Program-made: the position numbers and the translations under genes
Shown here: piece after piece, positions 1-7,253 of the stretch
Numbering within the stretch: position 1 is the first letter of the stretch
How the letters are laid out: each line of letters starts with the position of its first letter
DNA from: Lachnospiraceae bacterium
Lineage (GTDB): Bacteria > Bacillota_A > Clostridia > Lachnospirales > Lachnospiraceae
Reading direction: 5' to 3'
Length of the DNA: 10,172 nt
NCBI GenBank assembly: GCA_017464045.1
Contig: JAFUEG010000339.1
Coordinates: 1-10,172 of the forward strand
The notes under the pieces: generated by a model
Told to the model about the DNA's origin: nothing
The model's database searches: none
What the model saw: only the letters and a program-made list of their open reading frames with translations

Positions 1-19
1 CCTTGCCAAAAGAGAGGAA

Positions 20-844
20 ATGTCTGAAACCGAAAAGACATCAGGTAATACTTCGGAGGATTTTAATAATACAAATGATAGTGACAACTCGGTTGGTAAT
101 GCACGTTCTAAAAAATTTGTGCCTGAACCTTTAACTGCTGAAACAGTTAAGCAGTATACGGTTAAAAAAATCCGAAAAACATTGCATAAATATAAGGTTA
201 AGCGTGATCATAAGCTTGCCATAATTGACAGATGTGAAACCTTTAACATAAGCCAGACTCCTGCATATATATGGGTTGACGGAAATGATTTTCATATGCT
301 TCTTATAGAACAGGAACCAAGACATCTTGTGCTTTCGACATTTAAGGTCGGCAGGATAAAGTATCTGAAAAAGCAGCCTGTTAATATTAACACTGATTAT
401 GAGGCTTTTAATACCAAGAGTATGGTTACCGAATTATTCAGACCATATCTGCCGGATTATAATCAGAGCAATGTGGACAGCGATTTAAATTATTACAAAA
501 ATCTTTACGGAATAGGTCCGGGTATTTATTTTACCAATAATTCCGCAAAGCAGCTTATAAATTTCTTCGGCTTTGGTATGGATGTGGATGACAAGGTAAC
601 TGAGTCAAAGAGAGTTAATCTTTACTTTAAGGATGCATATAAGGCCAATATAATGGTTCGTGATAATGTGCTGGATGCAAATGGATACGCTGACAGAATT
701 TCATCAATACTTGAAGAGATGGCAGCTTCAAACTTAAGTTACAATGAATTTAAGGAAACTCTTAACCTTATGATAAAGAATAAATTTATCACAAAAGAAT
801 TTGGTATGTATTATATGGAAGTAAGGGATAAAAAACACAGCTGA
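20..844 (+). CDS. Hypothetical basic protein, possibly 5'-partial
   Basis: I do not recognise this family. From the ATG at 20 it is 274 residues. The first 30 or so are rich in Ser, Thr, Asn and Asp and look disordered. A strongly basic stretch follows (about residues 43-66, with repeated Lys/Arg), then a mixed region with aromatic-rich patches (Tyr-Tyr near 158, Phe-Phe-Gly-Phe-Gly near 185) and a probably helical C-terminus. No signal peptide or membrane segment is visible. The start is uncertain: the purine-rich AGAGAGG at 11-17 lies only 2 nt before the ATG, which is too close for a normal Shine-Dalgarno site, and the frame stays open to the left edge (reading LAKREE). The visible protein may therefore be the C-terminal part of a longer one. 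It ends 47 bp before the next gene and could share a transcript with it. Its basic stretch would suit nucleic-acid or membrane-surface contact, but that is speculation. Confidence 0.72.
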   Translation: MSETEKTSGNTSEDFNNTNDSDNSVGNARSKKFVPEPLTAETVKQYTVKKIRKTLHKYKVKRDHKLAIIDRCETFNISQTPAYIWVDGNDFHMLLIEQEPRHLVLSTFKVGRIKYLKKQPVNINTDYEAFNTKSMVTELFRPYLPDYNQSNVDSDLNYYKNLYGIGPGIYFTNNSAKQLINFFGFGMDVDDKVTESKRVNLYFKDAYKANIMVRDNVLDANGYADRISSILEEMAASNLSYNEFKETLNLMIKNKFITKEFGMYYMEVRDKKHS

Positions 845-891
845 TACAAATACTATTCATAAATATTTGAATAAGTGAAGGTATTGGTTAT

Positions 892-1236
892 ATGAAGATT
901 GCATTTTATGATACAAAACCAAAAGATAAATTATTATTTGATTTAGTTTCTAAGGATGAGGATATTGATGTTTTTTATATAAAGGATGGACTTGATGAAT
1001 CCACTGCAAAGCTTGCTGCAGGTTTTGATACGGTATGTGTATGTGATGATAAGGAGATTAATGACAGAGTATTAAAAGCGGTAGGAGGCTACGGAGTCAG
1101 GGCTGTCATCATAAGAGATGAAGATGAAAAAAATAATTATGAAAGAAGCAAAAGATGCGGAATAGATATAATGAGAATAAAGATTACTCCGCCGGATAAG
1201 CTTGTAAATTCGAAATGGGTTTCCTATCTTCCGTAG
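892..1236 (+). CDS. Stand-alone N-terminal domain of a D-2-hydroxyacid dehydrogenase
   Basis: The 114-residue product begins MKIAFYDTKPKDK and continues with DESTAKLAAGFDTVCVC and YGVRAVIIRDEDEKNN. It follows the order of the N-terminal half of the substrate/catalytic domain of D-lactate and related D-2-hydroxyacid dehydrogenases (family 2-Hacid_dh), where MKIAFYDT, AKGYDAVCV and LGVKLIALRCAGFNN occupy the same places. The usual proteins are about 330 residues. This one stops before the NAD-binding Rossmann domain, so it has no cofactor site and no catalytic Arg/Glu/His set. The RCAGFNN loop is replaced by the charged RDEDEKNN. It is probably not an active dehydrogenase. The frame is clean, with a weak AAGG ribosome site at 878-881, and no dehydrogenase remnant was seen after the stop. 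That fits either a domesticated small protein or an old truncation. Confidence 0.8.
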   Translation: MKIAFYDTKPKDKLLFDLVSKDEDIDVFYIKDGLDESTAKLAAGFDTVCVCDDKEINDRVLKAVGGYGVRAVIIRDEDEKNNYERSKRCGIDIMRIKITPPDKLVNSKWVSYLP

Positions 1237-1253
1237 TTTGGTGAGTAAATAGC

Positions 1254-1282
1254 TTGCCTTTTTGGATAAAATTTGATATTTT
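1254..1282 (+). promoter_or_regulatory. Possible promoter for glnN
   Basis: TTGCCT (1254-1259) is followed after 17 bp by TATTTT (1277-1282), a moderate sigma-A-type match (4/6 and 4/6). It lies in the 105-bp gap before glnN and would give a leader of about 50 nt. The gap is AT-rich, so other placements are possible. No nitrogen-responsive operator or riboswitch could be recognised. Confidence 0.35.
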
Positions 1283-1341
1283 AGTTAGGTGTTATTAATT
1301 AATAAATATATATGAAAAAAATCATAGGAAAGGTAAATTAT

Positions 1342-3447
1342 ATGGATGTTTCAGTAGAAATGCTTGGTAAACGCGCTTTTAGTGAGGCGATAATGAGAGA
1401 AAGGCTTCCAAAGGCGGTTTTTAAACAGTTAAAGAAAACACTTGATTATGGTGCCCCGCTTGATGTAGAAATTGCGGATTCGGTTGCCATAGCTATGAGA
1501 GAGTGGGCAAAGGAACTTGGTGCTACACATTATACACATTGGTTTCAGCCTCTTACTAATCTTACTGCAGAAAAGCATGACTCTTTTATGGATCCCGTTG
1601 GAGATGGTACATTTATAACCGAATTCACAGGTAAGGAATTAATAAAGGCAGAGCCGGATGGTTCATCCTTTCCGACAGGAGGAGTAAGAAACACCTGCTC
1701 GGCAAGAGGTTATACGGTATGGGATTGTACCTCACCAGCATTTGTAAAGGATATTCCTAACGGTTGTAAGGTGCTTTGTATACCTACGATATTCATATCA
1801 TATACAGGAGAATCTCTTGACTTTAAGACACCTTTGCTTCGCTCCATGGAGGCAGTAAGCAATCAGGCTAAAAGAATTTTAAAGCTTTTCGGTAAAGAGG
1901 ATATAGACAGGATAAATGCATCCGTAGGAGTTGAACAGGAGTATTTCTTAATAGATAAATCCCTGTACGAAAGAAGACTCGATTTAAAGCTTACGGGACG
2001 TACACTATACGGTGCTCCGGGACCTAAGGGACAAGAGATGGAGGATCAGTATTTCAGTGTCGTAAAGGATAAGGTTTCGCACTTTATGAATGAACTTAAC
2101 CAGGATCTTTGGGCTTACGGAATACCTGCAAAGACACAGCACAACGAGGCTGCTCCTGCACAGCATGAGATTGCTCCAATATTTGAAACCACCAATATAG
2201 CCTGTGACCAGAATCAGTTGGTTATGGATACACTTAAGAGAGTAGCAGCAAGAACTGGCTTTGCTTGTCTTTTACATGAAAAGCCTTTCAGAGGAGTTAA
2301 TGGTTCAGGTAAGCATAATAACTGGTCTTTATCAACTTCGGATGGAGAGAACTTAGTTTCACCGGGTAAAAATCCTGAGAAGAATCTTCAGTTCCATCTT
2401 TTCCTTGCAGCAGTACTTGCTGCAGTACATAATAATGCAGAGTTACTAAGACTCTCTGCTGCATCACCGGGAAATGACCACAGACTCGGAGGAGATGAAG
2501 CACCTCCTGCAATAATATCGGTTTATCTTGGTGACCAGCTGGATGATATAGTTAATCAGATAATTGAAAATGGTGAAGTAACAAAAGCTATCAAGGGAAG
2601 AGTATATGAACCTAGATGTTCTGCTATTCCTCAGTTTAAGATGGATGCAACAGACAGAAACAGAACCTCACCGTTTGCGTTTACAGGTAACCGTTTTGAG
2701 TTTAGAATGGTTGGTTCATCACAGTCAATAGGACTTCCAATGACAACCATGAATACTATAGTTGCCAATACTCTTTGTGATATGGCCGATGAGCTTGAGA
2801 AAGCTGACGATTTTGAGGCAGCAGCTAAGAAGATGGTTGCTGATATGATAAGAGAGCATAAGGATATCATTTTCAACGGAAACGGATATTCAGAGGAGTG
2901 GGTTAAGGAGGCTGAAAGAAGAGGTCTTCCAAATATACCTACTACGGTTGATGCTATCCCTTATCTTACCAGTGATAAGGCAGTTAAGACTTTCGGACGT
3001 TTTGGAATAATGAATGAAAGCGAACTTAAGTTAAGAGAAAATGTTTTATTTGACAGTTATGCAAAGACCATTAATCTTGAAGCCCTCACCATGATAGAGA
3101 TGGCTAATAAGCAGATAATACCTGCCGTTATGGACTATGAGGCAAAGACAGCTGCCGGTATAAAGGATTTAAAGAGCATTGGCGTATCCGCAAATGCCCA
3201 GGTCGCTCTTGTAAATGAACTTGATGAGAGACTTACAAAATTCAGAGTAGCTATCGTTGAGTTAAAGAGACGTGTGGACGATGCTGTAAATCATAACAGC
3301 ACACCAAAGGAATGGGCAACTTATTACAGAGATGTTGTCGCAGCATATATGGATGAGGCAAGAGAGCCGGCTGATGAGCTTGAGAAGCTTGTTGGAGAAA
3401 AGGATTGGCCTCTTCCTACATATGAGGAGTTCCTGTTTGAACAGTAG
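1342..3447 (+). CDS. glnN: Glutamine synthetase type III
   Basis: Joins ammonia to glutamate with ATP to make glutamine in the cytoplasm, the entry point of nitrogen assimilation. From 1342 it is 701 residues, the usual size of type III enzymes and much larger than the roughly 450 of type I. Type III hallmarks are intact: NEAAPAQHEIAPIFE from residue 268, the nucleotide-binding KPFRGVNGSGKHNNWS (314-329) and FTGNRFEFRMVGS (447-459), which carries the conserved Arg. The N-terminal FQPLTNLTAEKHDSF segment is also characteristic. An ATG 30 bp upstream (1312) has only AT sequence before it, whereas the ATG at 1342 has AGGAAAGG at 1326-1333 with 8-nt spacing, so 1342 is the better start. The adenylylation control of type I enzymes is not known for this type. 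It appears to be transcribed alone, with gaps of about 100 bp on both sides. Confidence 0.97.
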   Translation: MDVSVEMLGKRAFSEAIMRERLPKAVFKQLKKTLDYGAPLDVEIADSVAIAMREWAKELGATHYTHWFQPLTNLTAEKHDSFMDPVGDGTFITEFTGKELIKAEPDGSSFPTGGVRNTCSARGYTVWDCTSPAFVKDIPNGCKVLCIPTIFISYTGESLDFKTPLLRSMEAVSNQAKRILKLFGKEDIDRINASVGVEQEYFLIDKSLYERRLDLKLTGRTLYGAPGPKGQEMEDQYFSVVKDKVSHFMNELNQDLWAYGIPAKTQHNEAAPAQHEIAPIFETTNIACDQNQLVMDTLKRVAARTGFACLLHEKPFRGVNGSGKHNNWSLSTSDGENLVSPGKNPEKNLQFHLFLAAVLAAVHNNAELLRLSAASPGNDHRLGGDEAPPAIISVYLGDQLDDIVNQIIENGEVTKAIKGRVYEPRCSAIPQFKMDATDRNRTSPFAFTGNRFEFRMVGSSQSIGLPMTTMNTIVANTLCDMADELEKADDFEAAAKKMVADMIREHKDIIFNGNGYSEEWVKEAERRGLPNIPTTVDAIPYLTSDKAVKTFGRFGIMNESELKLRENVLFDSYAKTINLEALTMIEMANKQIIPAVMDYEAKTAAGIKDLKSIGVSANAQVALVNELDERLTKFRVAIVELKRRVDDAVNHNSTPKEWATYYRDVVAAYMDEAREPADELEKLVGEKDWPLPTYEEFLFEQ

Positions 3448-3479
3448 ATGTGAAGTAATATAGTATTTTGATATATTAA

Positions 3480-3485
3480 TATAAT
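3480..3485 (+). promoter_or_regulatory. Possible -10 box for the aroK operon
   Basis: A perfect TATAAT lies in the gap between glnN and aroK. No good -35 hexamer stands 16-18 bp upstream, so the call is weak. If real, transcription would start near 3492 and place the 3497-3526 hairpin at the very 5' end of the aroK-topB message. Confidence 0.28.
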
Positions 3486-3496
3486 GGGTAATATCC

Positions 3497-3526
3497 AAGC
3501 CGATATAGATTTCTTTATATCGGCTT
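3497..3526 (+). terminator. Hairpin between glnN and aroK
   Basis: AAGCCGATATA (3497-3507) and TATATCGGCTT (3516-3526) form a perfect 11-bp stem around an 8-nt loop, 50 bp after the glnN stop. No run of T follows on the plus strand (GTTACC comes next), so it is not a textbook intrinsic terminator. It may still stabilise the 3' end of the glnN message, or sit in the 5' leader of aroK, whose ribosome site AGGAGA begins 12 nt after the stem. Confidence 0.5.
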
Positions 3527-3548
3527 GTTACCACTATAGGAGATAAAA

Positions 3549-4061
3549 ATGCTGTCTGATAAAATTGTTTTAGTAGGCTTTATGGGAAGCGGCAAATCCT
3601 CTGTCGGTAAAGAACTTTCAAAAAGACTTGGGATAAAGCTTCTTGATTCGGATACCTGTATAGAAATGCAGGAGAAAAAAAGCATAAATGATATCTTTAA
3701 CGATGAAGGCGAAGAAAGCTTTAGAGATATGGAAAGTGATTTCTTAAGAAAACTTTCATTATCAGATGAAAGCTTTATACTATCTACAGGCGGCGGTATG
3801 CCGTGCTTTAATGATAATGCGAAGTTGATTAAAGAAGTAGGAGTATCCGTATATCTTATGGCATCTCCTGATTCTATTTTGGAAAGATTGAATAATGATA
3901 CAAGCCGCCCGCTCCTTAAAGAGGGAAATAAGCTTGAAAAAATAAAATCGCTTTTATCAAAAAGAGAAGATTTTTATAAAAATGCAGCAGATATAGTTAT
4001 CAAAACAGATGGAAAATCAGTTGAAGAAATAGCTGATGAGATATTGGGGGAAATATATTGA
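3549..4061 (+). CDS. aroK: Shikimate kinase
   Basis: Phosphorylates the 3-hydroxyl of shikimate with ATP, the fifth step of the chorismate pathway to aromatic amino acids. The 170-residue length is standard for a single-domain enzyme. All key sites are visible: the P-loop GFMGSGKS (10-17), the D33-S-D35 pair for magnesium and shikimate, R59 in the SFRDME segment, the shikimate-binding G81-G82-G83, the lid R120 in SRPLL, and R139 near the C-terminus. AGGAGA at 3538-3543 stands 5 nt before the ATG. The stop overlaps the UUG start of topB by 4 nt, so the two genes are almost certainly cotranscribed and may be translationally coupled. Monofunctional enzymes are called AroK or AroL in different species; AroK is the usual name in Clostridia. 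Confidence 0.96.
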   Translation: MLSDKIVLVGFMGSGKSSVGKELSKRLGIKLLDSDTCIEMQEKKSINDIFNDEGEESFRDMESDFLRKLSLSDESFILSTGGGMPCFNDNAKLIKEVGVSVYLMASPDSILERLNNDTSRPLLKEGNKLEKIKSLLSKREDFYKNAADIVIKTDGKSVEEIADEILGEIY

Positions 4062-6169
4062 AGAGTTTATATATAGCAGAAAAACCGAGTGTTGCAAGAG
4101 AGTTTGCAAAGGCTCTTGGTGTAAAGGGTGCAGACAGTGCAGGTGGTAAGGATGGTTTTATAGAAACTGAGGATTCCATAGTTACATGGTGTGTGGGACA
4201 TCTTGTAACCATGAGCTATCCTGATGCCTATGATGAGAATCTTAAGCGTTGGAGCATGGCTACCATCCCGTTTGTACCGTCTGAATATAAGTATGAAATT
4301 ATAGGTGCCGCAAGTCGCCAGTATAATGTGGTAAAAAGACTGCTTAACAGAGATGATGTAGGATGTATATATGTCTGTACCGACTCGGGACGAGAAGGAG
4401 AGTATATATACAGACTTGTAGACATGATGGCAGGGGTTAGTCCGGATAAGCCTAAGAAAAGAGTTTGGATTGACTCGCAGACAGAAGAAGAAATACTTAG
4501 AGGAATTAAAGAAGCAAAGGATTTATCCGAATATGATAATCTGAGTGATTCGGCTTTTTTAAGAGCGCAGGAGGATTATCTTATGGGTATTAACTTCTCG
4601 AGAGCACTTACTTTAAAGTACAGTCCGACTGTAAAAAAATATCTTAATCTTGACAAATGTGTTATTGCTGTCGGTCGTGTCATGACCTGTGTGCTTGGTA
4701 TGATAGTAAAAAGGGAAAGAGAGATAAGGGAGTTTGTACCAACACCGTTTTACCGTGTGCTTGCAAAATTAGACGGCTTTGAGGCAGAGTGGAGGACAAC
4801 GGATAAATCGGAATATTTCGAATCGCCGCTTTTATATAAGGAAAACGGATTTAAGAAAAAAGAATCTGCCGAAGAACTTATAAGCAAGCTTTCGGAAGAC
4901 TCCGGAATAGTTTTAAATGTTGCAAAGGTGGAAAAAAAGATAGAAAAGAAACAGCCGCCTATGCTCTATAACCTTGCGGAGCTTCAAAATGACTGCTCAA
5001 GATTATTTAAAATAAGCCCAACGGATACTCTTAATATAGTTCAGGAACTTTACGAAAAAAAGCTTGTAACATACCCAAGAACCGATGCGAGAGTGTTATC
5101 TACGGCAGTATCAAAGGAAATTTATAAAAATATAAGCGGTTTAAAAAAGTATCCGGCACTTTCTGCATTTGCTGATAATATTATAACACAAGGCGGATAC
5201 AAGGGAATTGCGAAGTCAAAGTACGTAAATGACAAGCAGATTACGGACCACTATGCGATTATTCCGACCGGTCAGGGTTTCGGCGCATTAAACTCGGTAT
5301 CCGAAACTGCCAAGAAGGTCTATGACATAATAGCAAGAAGATTTTTAAGCATATTCTATCCTGCCGCAGAGTATGAAAAAATAGCACTTACTCTGACAAA
5401 AGAAAACGGTGATAAGCTTGAAAGCTTTTTTGCAAACTTTAAAAGACTTGCCAAACCGGGATATCTGGTTATAGCTAATCCTAAGCTTGTGGCTTCCCAG
5501 ATGGGAAATGATAACAAAGCTTCGGGAACCGATAAAGATAATGATGAAAGTGATACGGGTAAAAATTCGGATGAGCAGAGTGAAAACAGGCTTTCAGAGG
5601 AAATGCTTGAAAAACTTAAAACCTTAAAAAAGGGAGATAAGCTTACCGCATCAGAGCTTAATATAAAAGAGGGAGAGACCTCGGCACCAAAGCGATATTC
5701 CTCAGGTACTCTTATACTTGCCATGGAAAATGCCGGACAGCTTATAGAGGATGAAGAACTTAGAAGTCAGATAAAGGGATCAGGTATAGGAACCAGTGCA
5801 ACCAGAGACAGCATAATAACAAAGCTTGTAACCAACAAATATATTCAGCTCAACAAGAAAACACAGATTGTAACACCTACATTTTTGGGAGAGATAATAT
5901 ATGATGTTGTATATTATTCCATTAATAACCTTCTAAGGGCGGAGATGACAGCAAGCTGGGAAAAGGGTCTTACAGGTGTAGCTGACGGAACAATTCCGAA
6001 GGACGTATATATAGATAAGATGAACAGCTTTGTCATAAACAATACCGAGCTTGTTAAGAAACTGGATAATCAGTATAAGATTACATACATTTTTGATAAA
6101 TCAAAGGTTTATTATGAAAAACAGAGCAAGGCTGCAAAGAAAAGTAAATCGGTAAAAGAAAAAGGTTAA
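4058..6169 (+). CDS. topB: DNA topoisomerase III (type IA)
   Basis: Cuts and passes single DNA strands through a transient 5'-phosphotyrosine link, mainly to resolve replication and recombination intermediates. The N-terminal TOPRIM fold has E8 in AEKPSVAREFAKALG and D109-S-G-R-E-G-E115. The middle position of the usual acidic DxD is Gly, as I recall is common in Firmicute TopB. The active-site Tyr is Y339 in TYPRTD, followed by R341. Later motifs include SGIGTSATRDSI (575-586) and MTASWEKGL. The start is a UUG at 4058 overlapping the aroK stop, with GGGGGA (4046-4051) as ribosome site; no better ATG gives the conserved KSLYIAEKPS beginning. At 703 residues it is of normal length. It carries a hydrophilic Asp/Ser/Lys-rich insert (about 482-513) and ends in a Lys-rich tail without zinc-finger cysteines. 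Confidence 0.96.
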   Translation: MKSLYIAEKPSVAREFAKALGVKGADSAGGKDGFIETEDSIVTWCVGHLVTMSYPDAYDENLKRWSMATIPFVPSEYKYEIIGAASRQYNVVKRLLNRDDVGCIYVCTDSGREGEYIYRLVDMMAGVSPDKPKKRVWIDSQTEEEILRGIKEAKDLSEYDNLSDSAFLRAQEDYLMGINFSRALTLKYSPTVKKYLNLDKCVIAVGRVMTCVLGMIVKREREIREFVPTPFYRVLAKLDGFEAEWRTTDKSEYFESPLLYKENGFKKKESAEELISKLSEDSGIVLNVAKVEKKIEKKQPPMLYNLAELQNDCSRLFKISPTDTLNIVQELYEKKLVTYPRTDARVLSTAVSKEIYKNISGLKKYPALSAFADNIITQGGYKGIAKSKYVNDKQITDHYAIIPTGQGFGALNSVSETAKKVYDIIARRFLSIFYPAAEYEKIALTLTKENGDKLESFFANFKRLAKPGYLVIANPKLVASQMGNDNKASGTDKDNDESDTGKNSDEQSENRLSEEMLEKLKTLKKGDKLTASELNIKEGETSAPKRYSSGTLILAMENAGQLIEDEELRSQIKGSGIGTSATRDSIITKLVTNKYIQLNKKTQIVTPTFLGEIIYDVVYYSINNLLRAEMTASWEKGLTGVADGTIPKDVYIDKMNSFVINNTELVKKLDNQYKITYIFDKSKVYYEKQSKAAKKSKSVKEKG

Positions 6170-6209
6170 TTGATTTTCATAAAATGATAGAAAAAAAGGA
6201 GATTTGAGT

Positions 6210-6884
6210 ATGGCAGGTATAACTATTAAGGAAATGTACAGTCTTGAACATACTAAGGCAAAGGAGTGGCTTGAAAAGCTTACATATCCATGGGAGGTTT
6301 TAACACAGATTAAGGATATTATTCTTGCTCTTGGTGAGGCTATTGATAATGAGTGTCCTGATGAATATGAGAAGCGTTGTGATAATATCTGGATTCACAA
6401 GACCGCAACAGTTTTTGATACGGTTTATATAGCAGGCCCGGCTATTATCGGTGCCGGAACGGAAGTCAGACAGTGCGCCTTTATAAGAGGTAATGCACTT
6501 GTCGGAGAAAACTGTGTTGTAGGCAACTCAACCGAATTAAAAAATGTAATTATATTCGATAACGTACAGGTGCCGCACTATAATTACGTAGGCGACTCAG
6601 TCCTCGGCTACAAATCCCATATGGGAGCCGGCTCAATAACCTCAAACGTAAAGAGCGACAAAACCCTTGTTGTTGTAAAAAATGATTCCGAGGAATTTGA
6701 AACCGGCCTCAAGAAGTTCGGTGCCATGCTCGGCGACTTCGTAGAAGTGGGCTGCAACTCCGTACTTAACCCGGGCACAGTAATCTGCCCTCACTCAAAT
6801 ATCTACCCTGTATCCTGCGTTCGTGGCGTAGTACCCGCCGAAAGCATCTACAAAACCGGCGGCATCATAGTAAGCAAGGAATAA
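6210..6884 (+). CDS. Left-handed beta-helix hexapeptide-repeat protein, GlmU-C-like
   Basis: From the ATG at 6210 it is 224 residues. A short helical N-terminal segment (about 1-60) precedes hexapeptide repeats (about 69-211), such as AIIGAGTEV, ALVGENCVVG, DSVLG, HMGAGSITSNV and EVGCNSVLNPG. These form a left-handed parallel beta helix. The HYNYVGDSVLG and GAGSITSNV segments resemble the acetyltransferase half of GlmU and related sugar-nucleotide enzymes, but there is no nucleotidyltransferase domain. Acyl or sugar-nucleotide transfer is therefore plausible, with the substrate unknown; such genes are often labelled UDP-N-acetylglucosamine pyrophosphorylase. AAGGAGA (6196-6202) gives 7-nt spacing to 6210; the in-frame TTG at 6204 is too close to it. 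The gene lies 40 bp after topB and is probably in the same operon. Codon use changes sharply in the last 290 bp, and its stop lies inside the outer stem of the intergenic structure. Confidence 0.85.
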   Translation: MAGITIKEMYSLEHTKAKEWLEKLTYPWEVLTQIKDIILALGEAIDNECPDEYEKRCDNIWIHKTATVFDTVYIAGPAIIGAGTEVRQCAFIRGNALVGENCVVGNSTELKNVIIFDNVQVPHYNYVGDSVLGYKSHMGAGSITSNVKSDKTLVVVKNDSEEFETGLKKFGAMLGDFVEVGCNSVLNPGTVICPHSNIYPVSCVRGVVPAESIYKTGGIIVSKE

Positions 6885-6905
6885 ACTCCGCTTCCTCACA
6901 GGGTG
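6880..6905. repeat. Left arm of outer 26-bp inverted repeat
   Basis: Pairs with 7569-7594: 24 of 26 positions are Watson-Crick, one (6890/7584) is G-T, and one (6900/7574) is a true mismatch. It includes the TAA of the beta-helix gene (6882-6884), which pairs with the TAA of the opposing GGDEF gene. Pairing fades immediately outside 6880, so the element edge coincides with the gene end. Confidence 0.85.
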
Positions 6906-7217
6906 TTGGGTGTCTTGATACAACTTAATATTGATTTCACACCACTATAGGTTTACTAACGGAAAATATATGAATAAGACTGATACACAACTATCCATCG
7001 ATTTGTTAAATCAATAAGCTCAAATCCTTTATCTTCGCACGAAACCGAAGAACTCGCTTCGCTCAGACACTTCGGTTTCTGAGCGAATCTATACGGCTTT
7101 TCGCTTTTGATTTCACACAAATCGGGATAACTGTTGTTGCATCAGTCTTTTCATATATTTCCCTTTTTATAATTATTATGGTGTGAAATCATATAAAAGT
7201 TGTATCAAGACACCCAA
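6906..7217 (-). repeat. Giant hairpin E1 (312 nt), core reads on the minus strand
   Basis: The outermost 21 bp pair perfectly (6906-6926 with 7197-7217; arm TTGGGTGTCTTGATACAACT plus T). Further matches run inward: GATTTCACACCA (6933-6944) with 7179-7190; 6961-6984 with 7141-7162, with one bulge and one mismatch; CGATTTGT (6999-7006) with 7117-7124; AAATCAA (7008-7014) with 7107-7113; and GAAACCGAAG (7041-7050) with CTTCGGTTTC (7070-7079) around a 19-nt loop. Loop and arm blocks match hairpin E2 when E1 is read on the minus strand. Wobble-compatible mismatches lean slightly to the minus strand (about three against one by eye). Confidence 0.85.
7051..7069 (-). other. Conserved apical loop of E1
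   Basis: On the minus strand this reads TGTCTGAGCGAAGCGAGTT and matches the E2 loop at 17 of 19 positions. It is closed by a 10-bp stem. A competing 10-bp pairing is possible, TTCGCTCAGA (7058-7067) with TCTGAGCGAA (7078-7087), which excludes the normal apical stem and suggests two alternative folds. Confidence 0.75.
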
Positions 7218-7253
7218 AGCTTGAAACTGCGCATGATTGCGCAGTTTTAAGCT
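7218..7253 (+). terminator. Central 15-bp hairpin between the two giant hairpins
   Basis: AGCTTGAAACTGCGC (7218-7232) pairs with GCGCAGTTTTAAGCT (7239-7253) around the loop ATGATT, with one G-T pair that is a wobble only in a plus-strand RNA. It abuts E1 and E2 without spacers and sits at the centre of the outer repeat. It resembles a terminator stem but has no T-run on either side, so termination is only one reading; it may simply be the third helix of the junction. Confidence 0.6.

Noticed and set aside
855..872. Imperfect 18-bp AT-rich palindrome between the first two genes
   Set aside because: Four of 18 positions break the symmetry and the sequence is mostly A and T; too weak to call an operator.
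1312..1341. Upstream ATG for glnN adding 10 residues
   Set aside because: No Shine-Dalgarno sequence precedes it, while AGGAAAGG is well placed for the ATG at 1342.
3531..3540. CCACTATAGG also occurs at 6942-6951 inside E1
   Set aside because: A single 10-base match in AT-rich intergenic DNA with unrelated flanks; probably chance.
7168..7173. TATAAT inside E1 as an internal plus-strand promoter
   Set aside because: No -35 hexamer at suitable spacing; AT-rich stem sequence easily produces this match.
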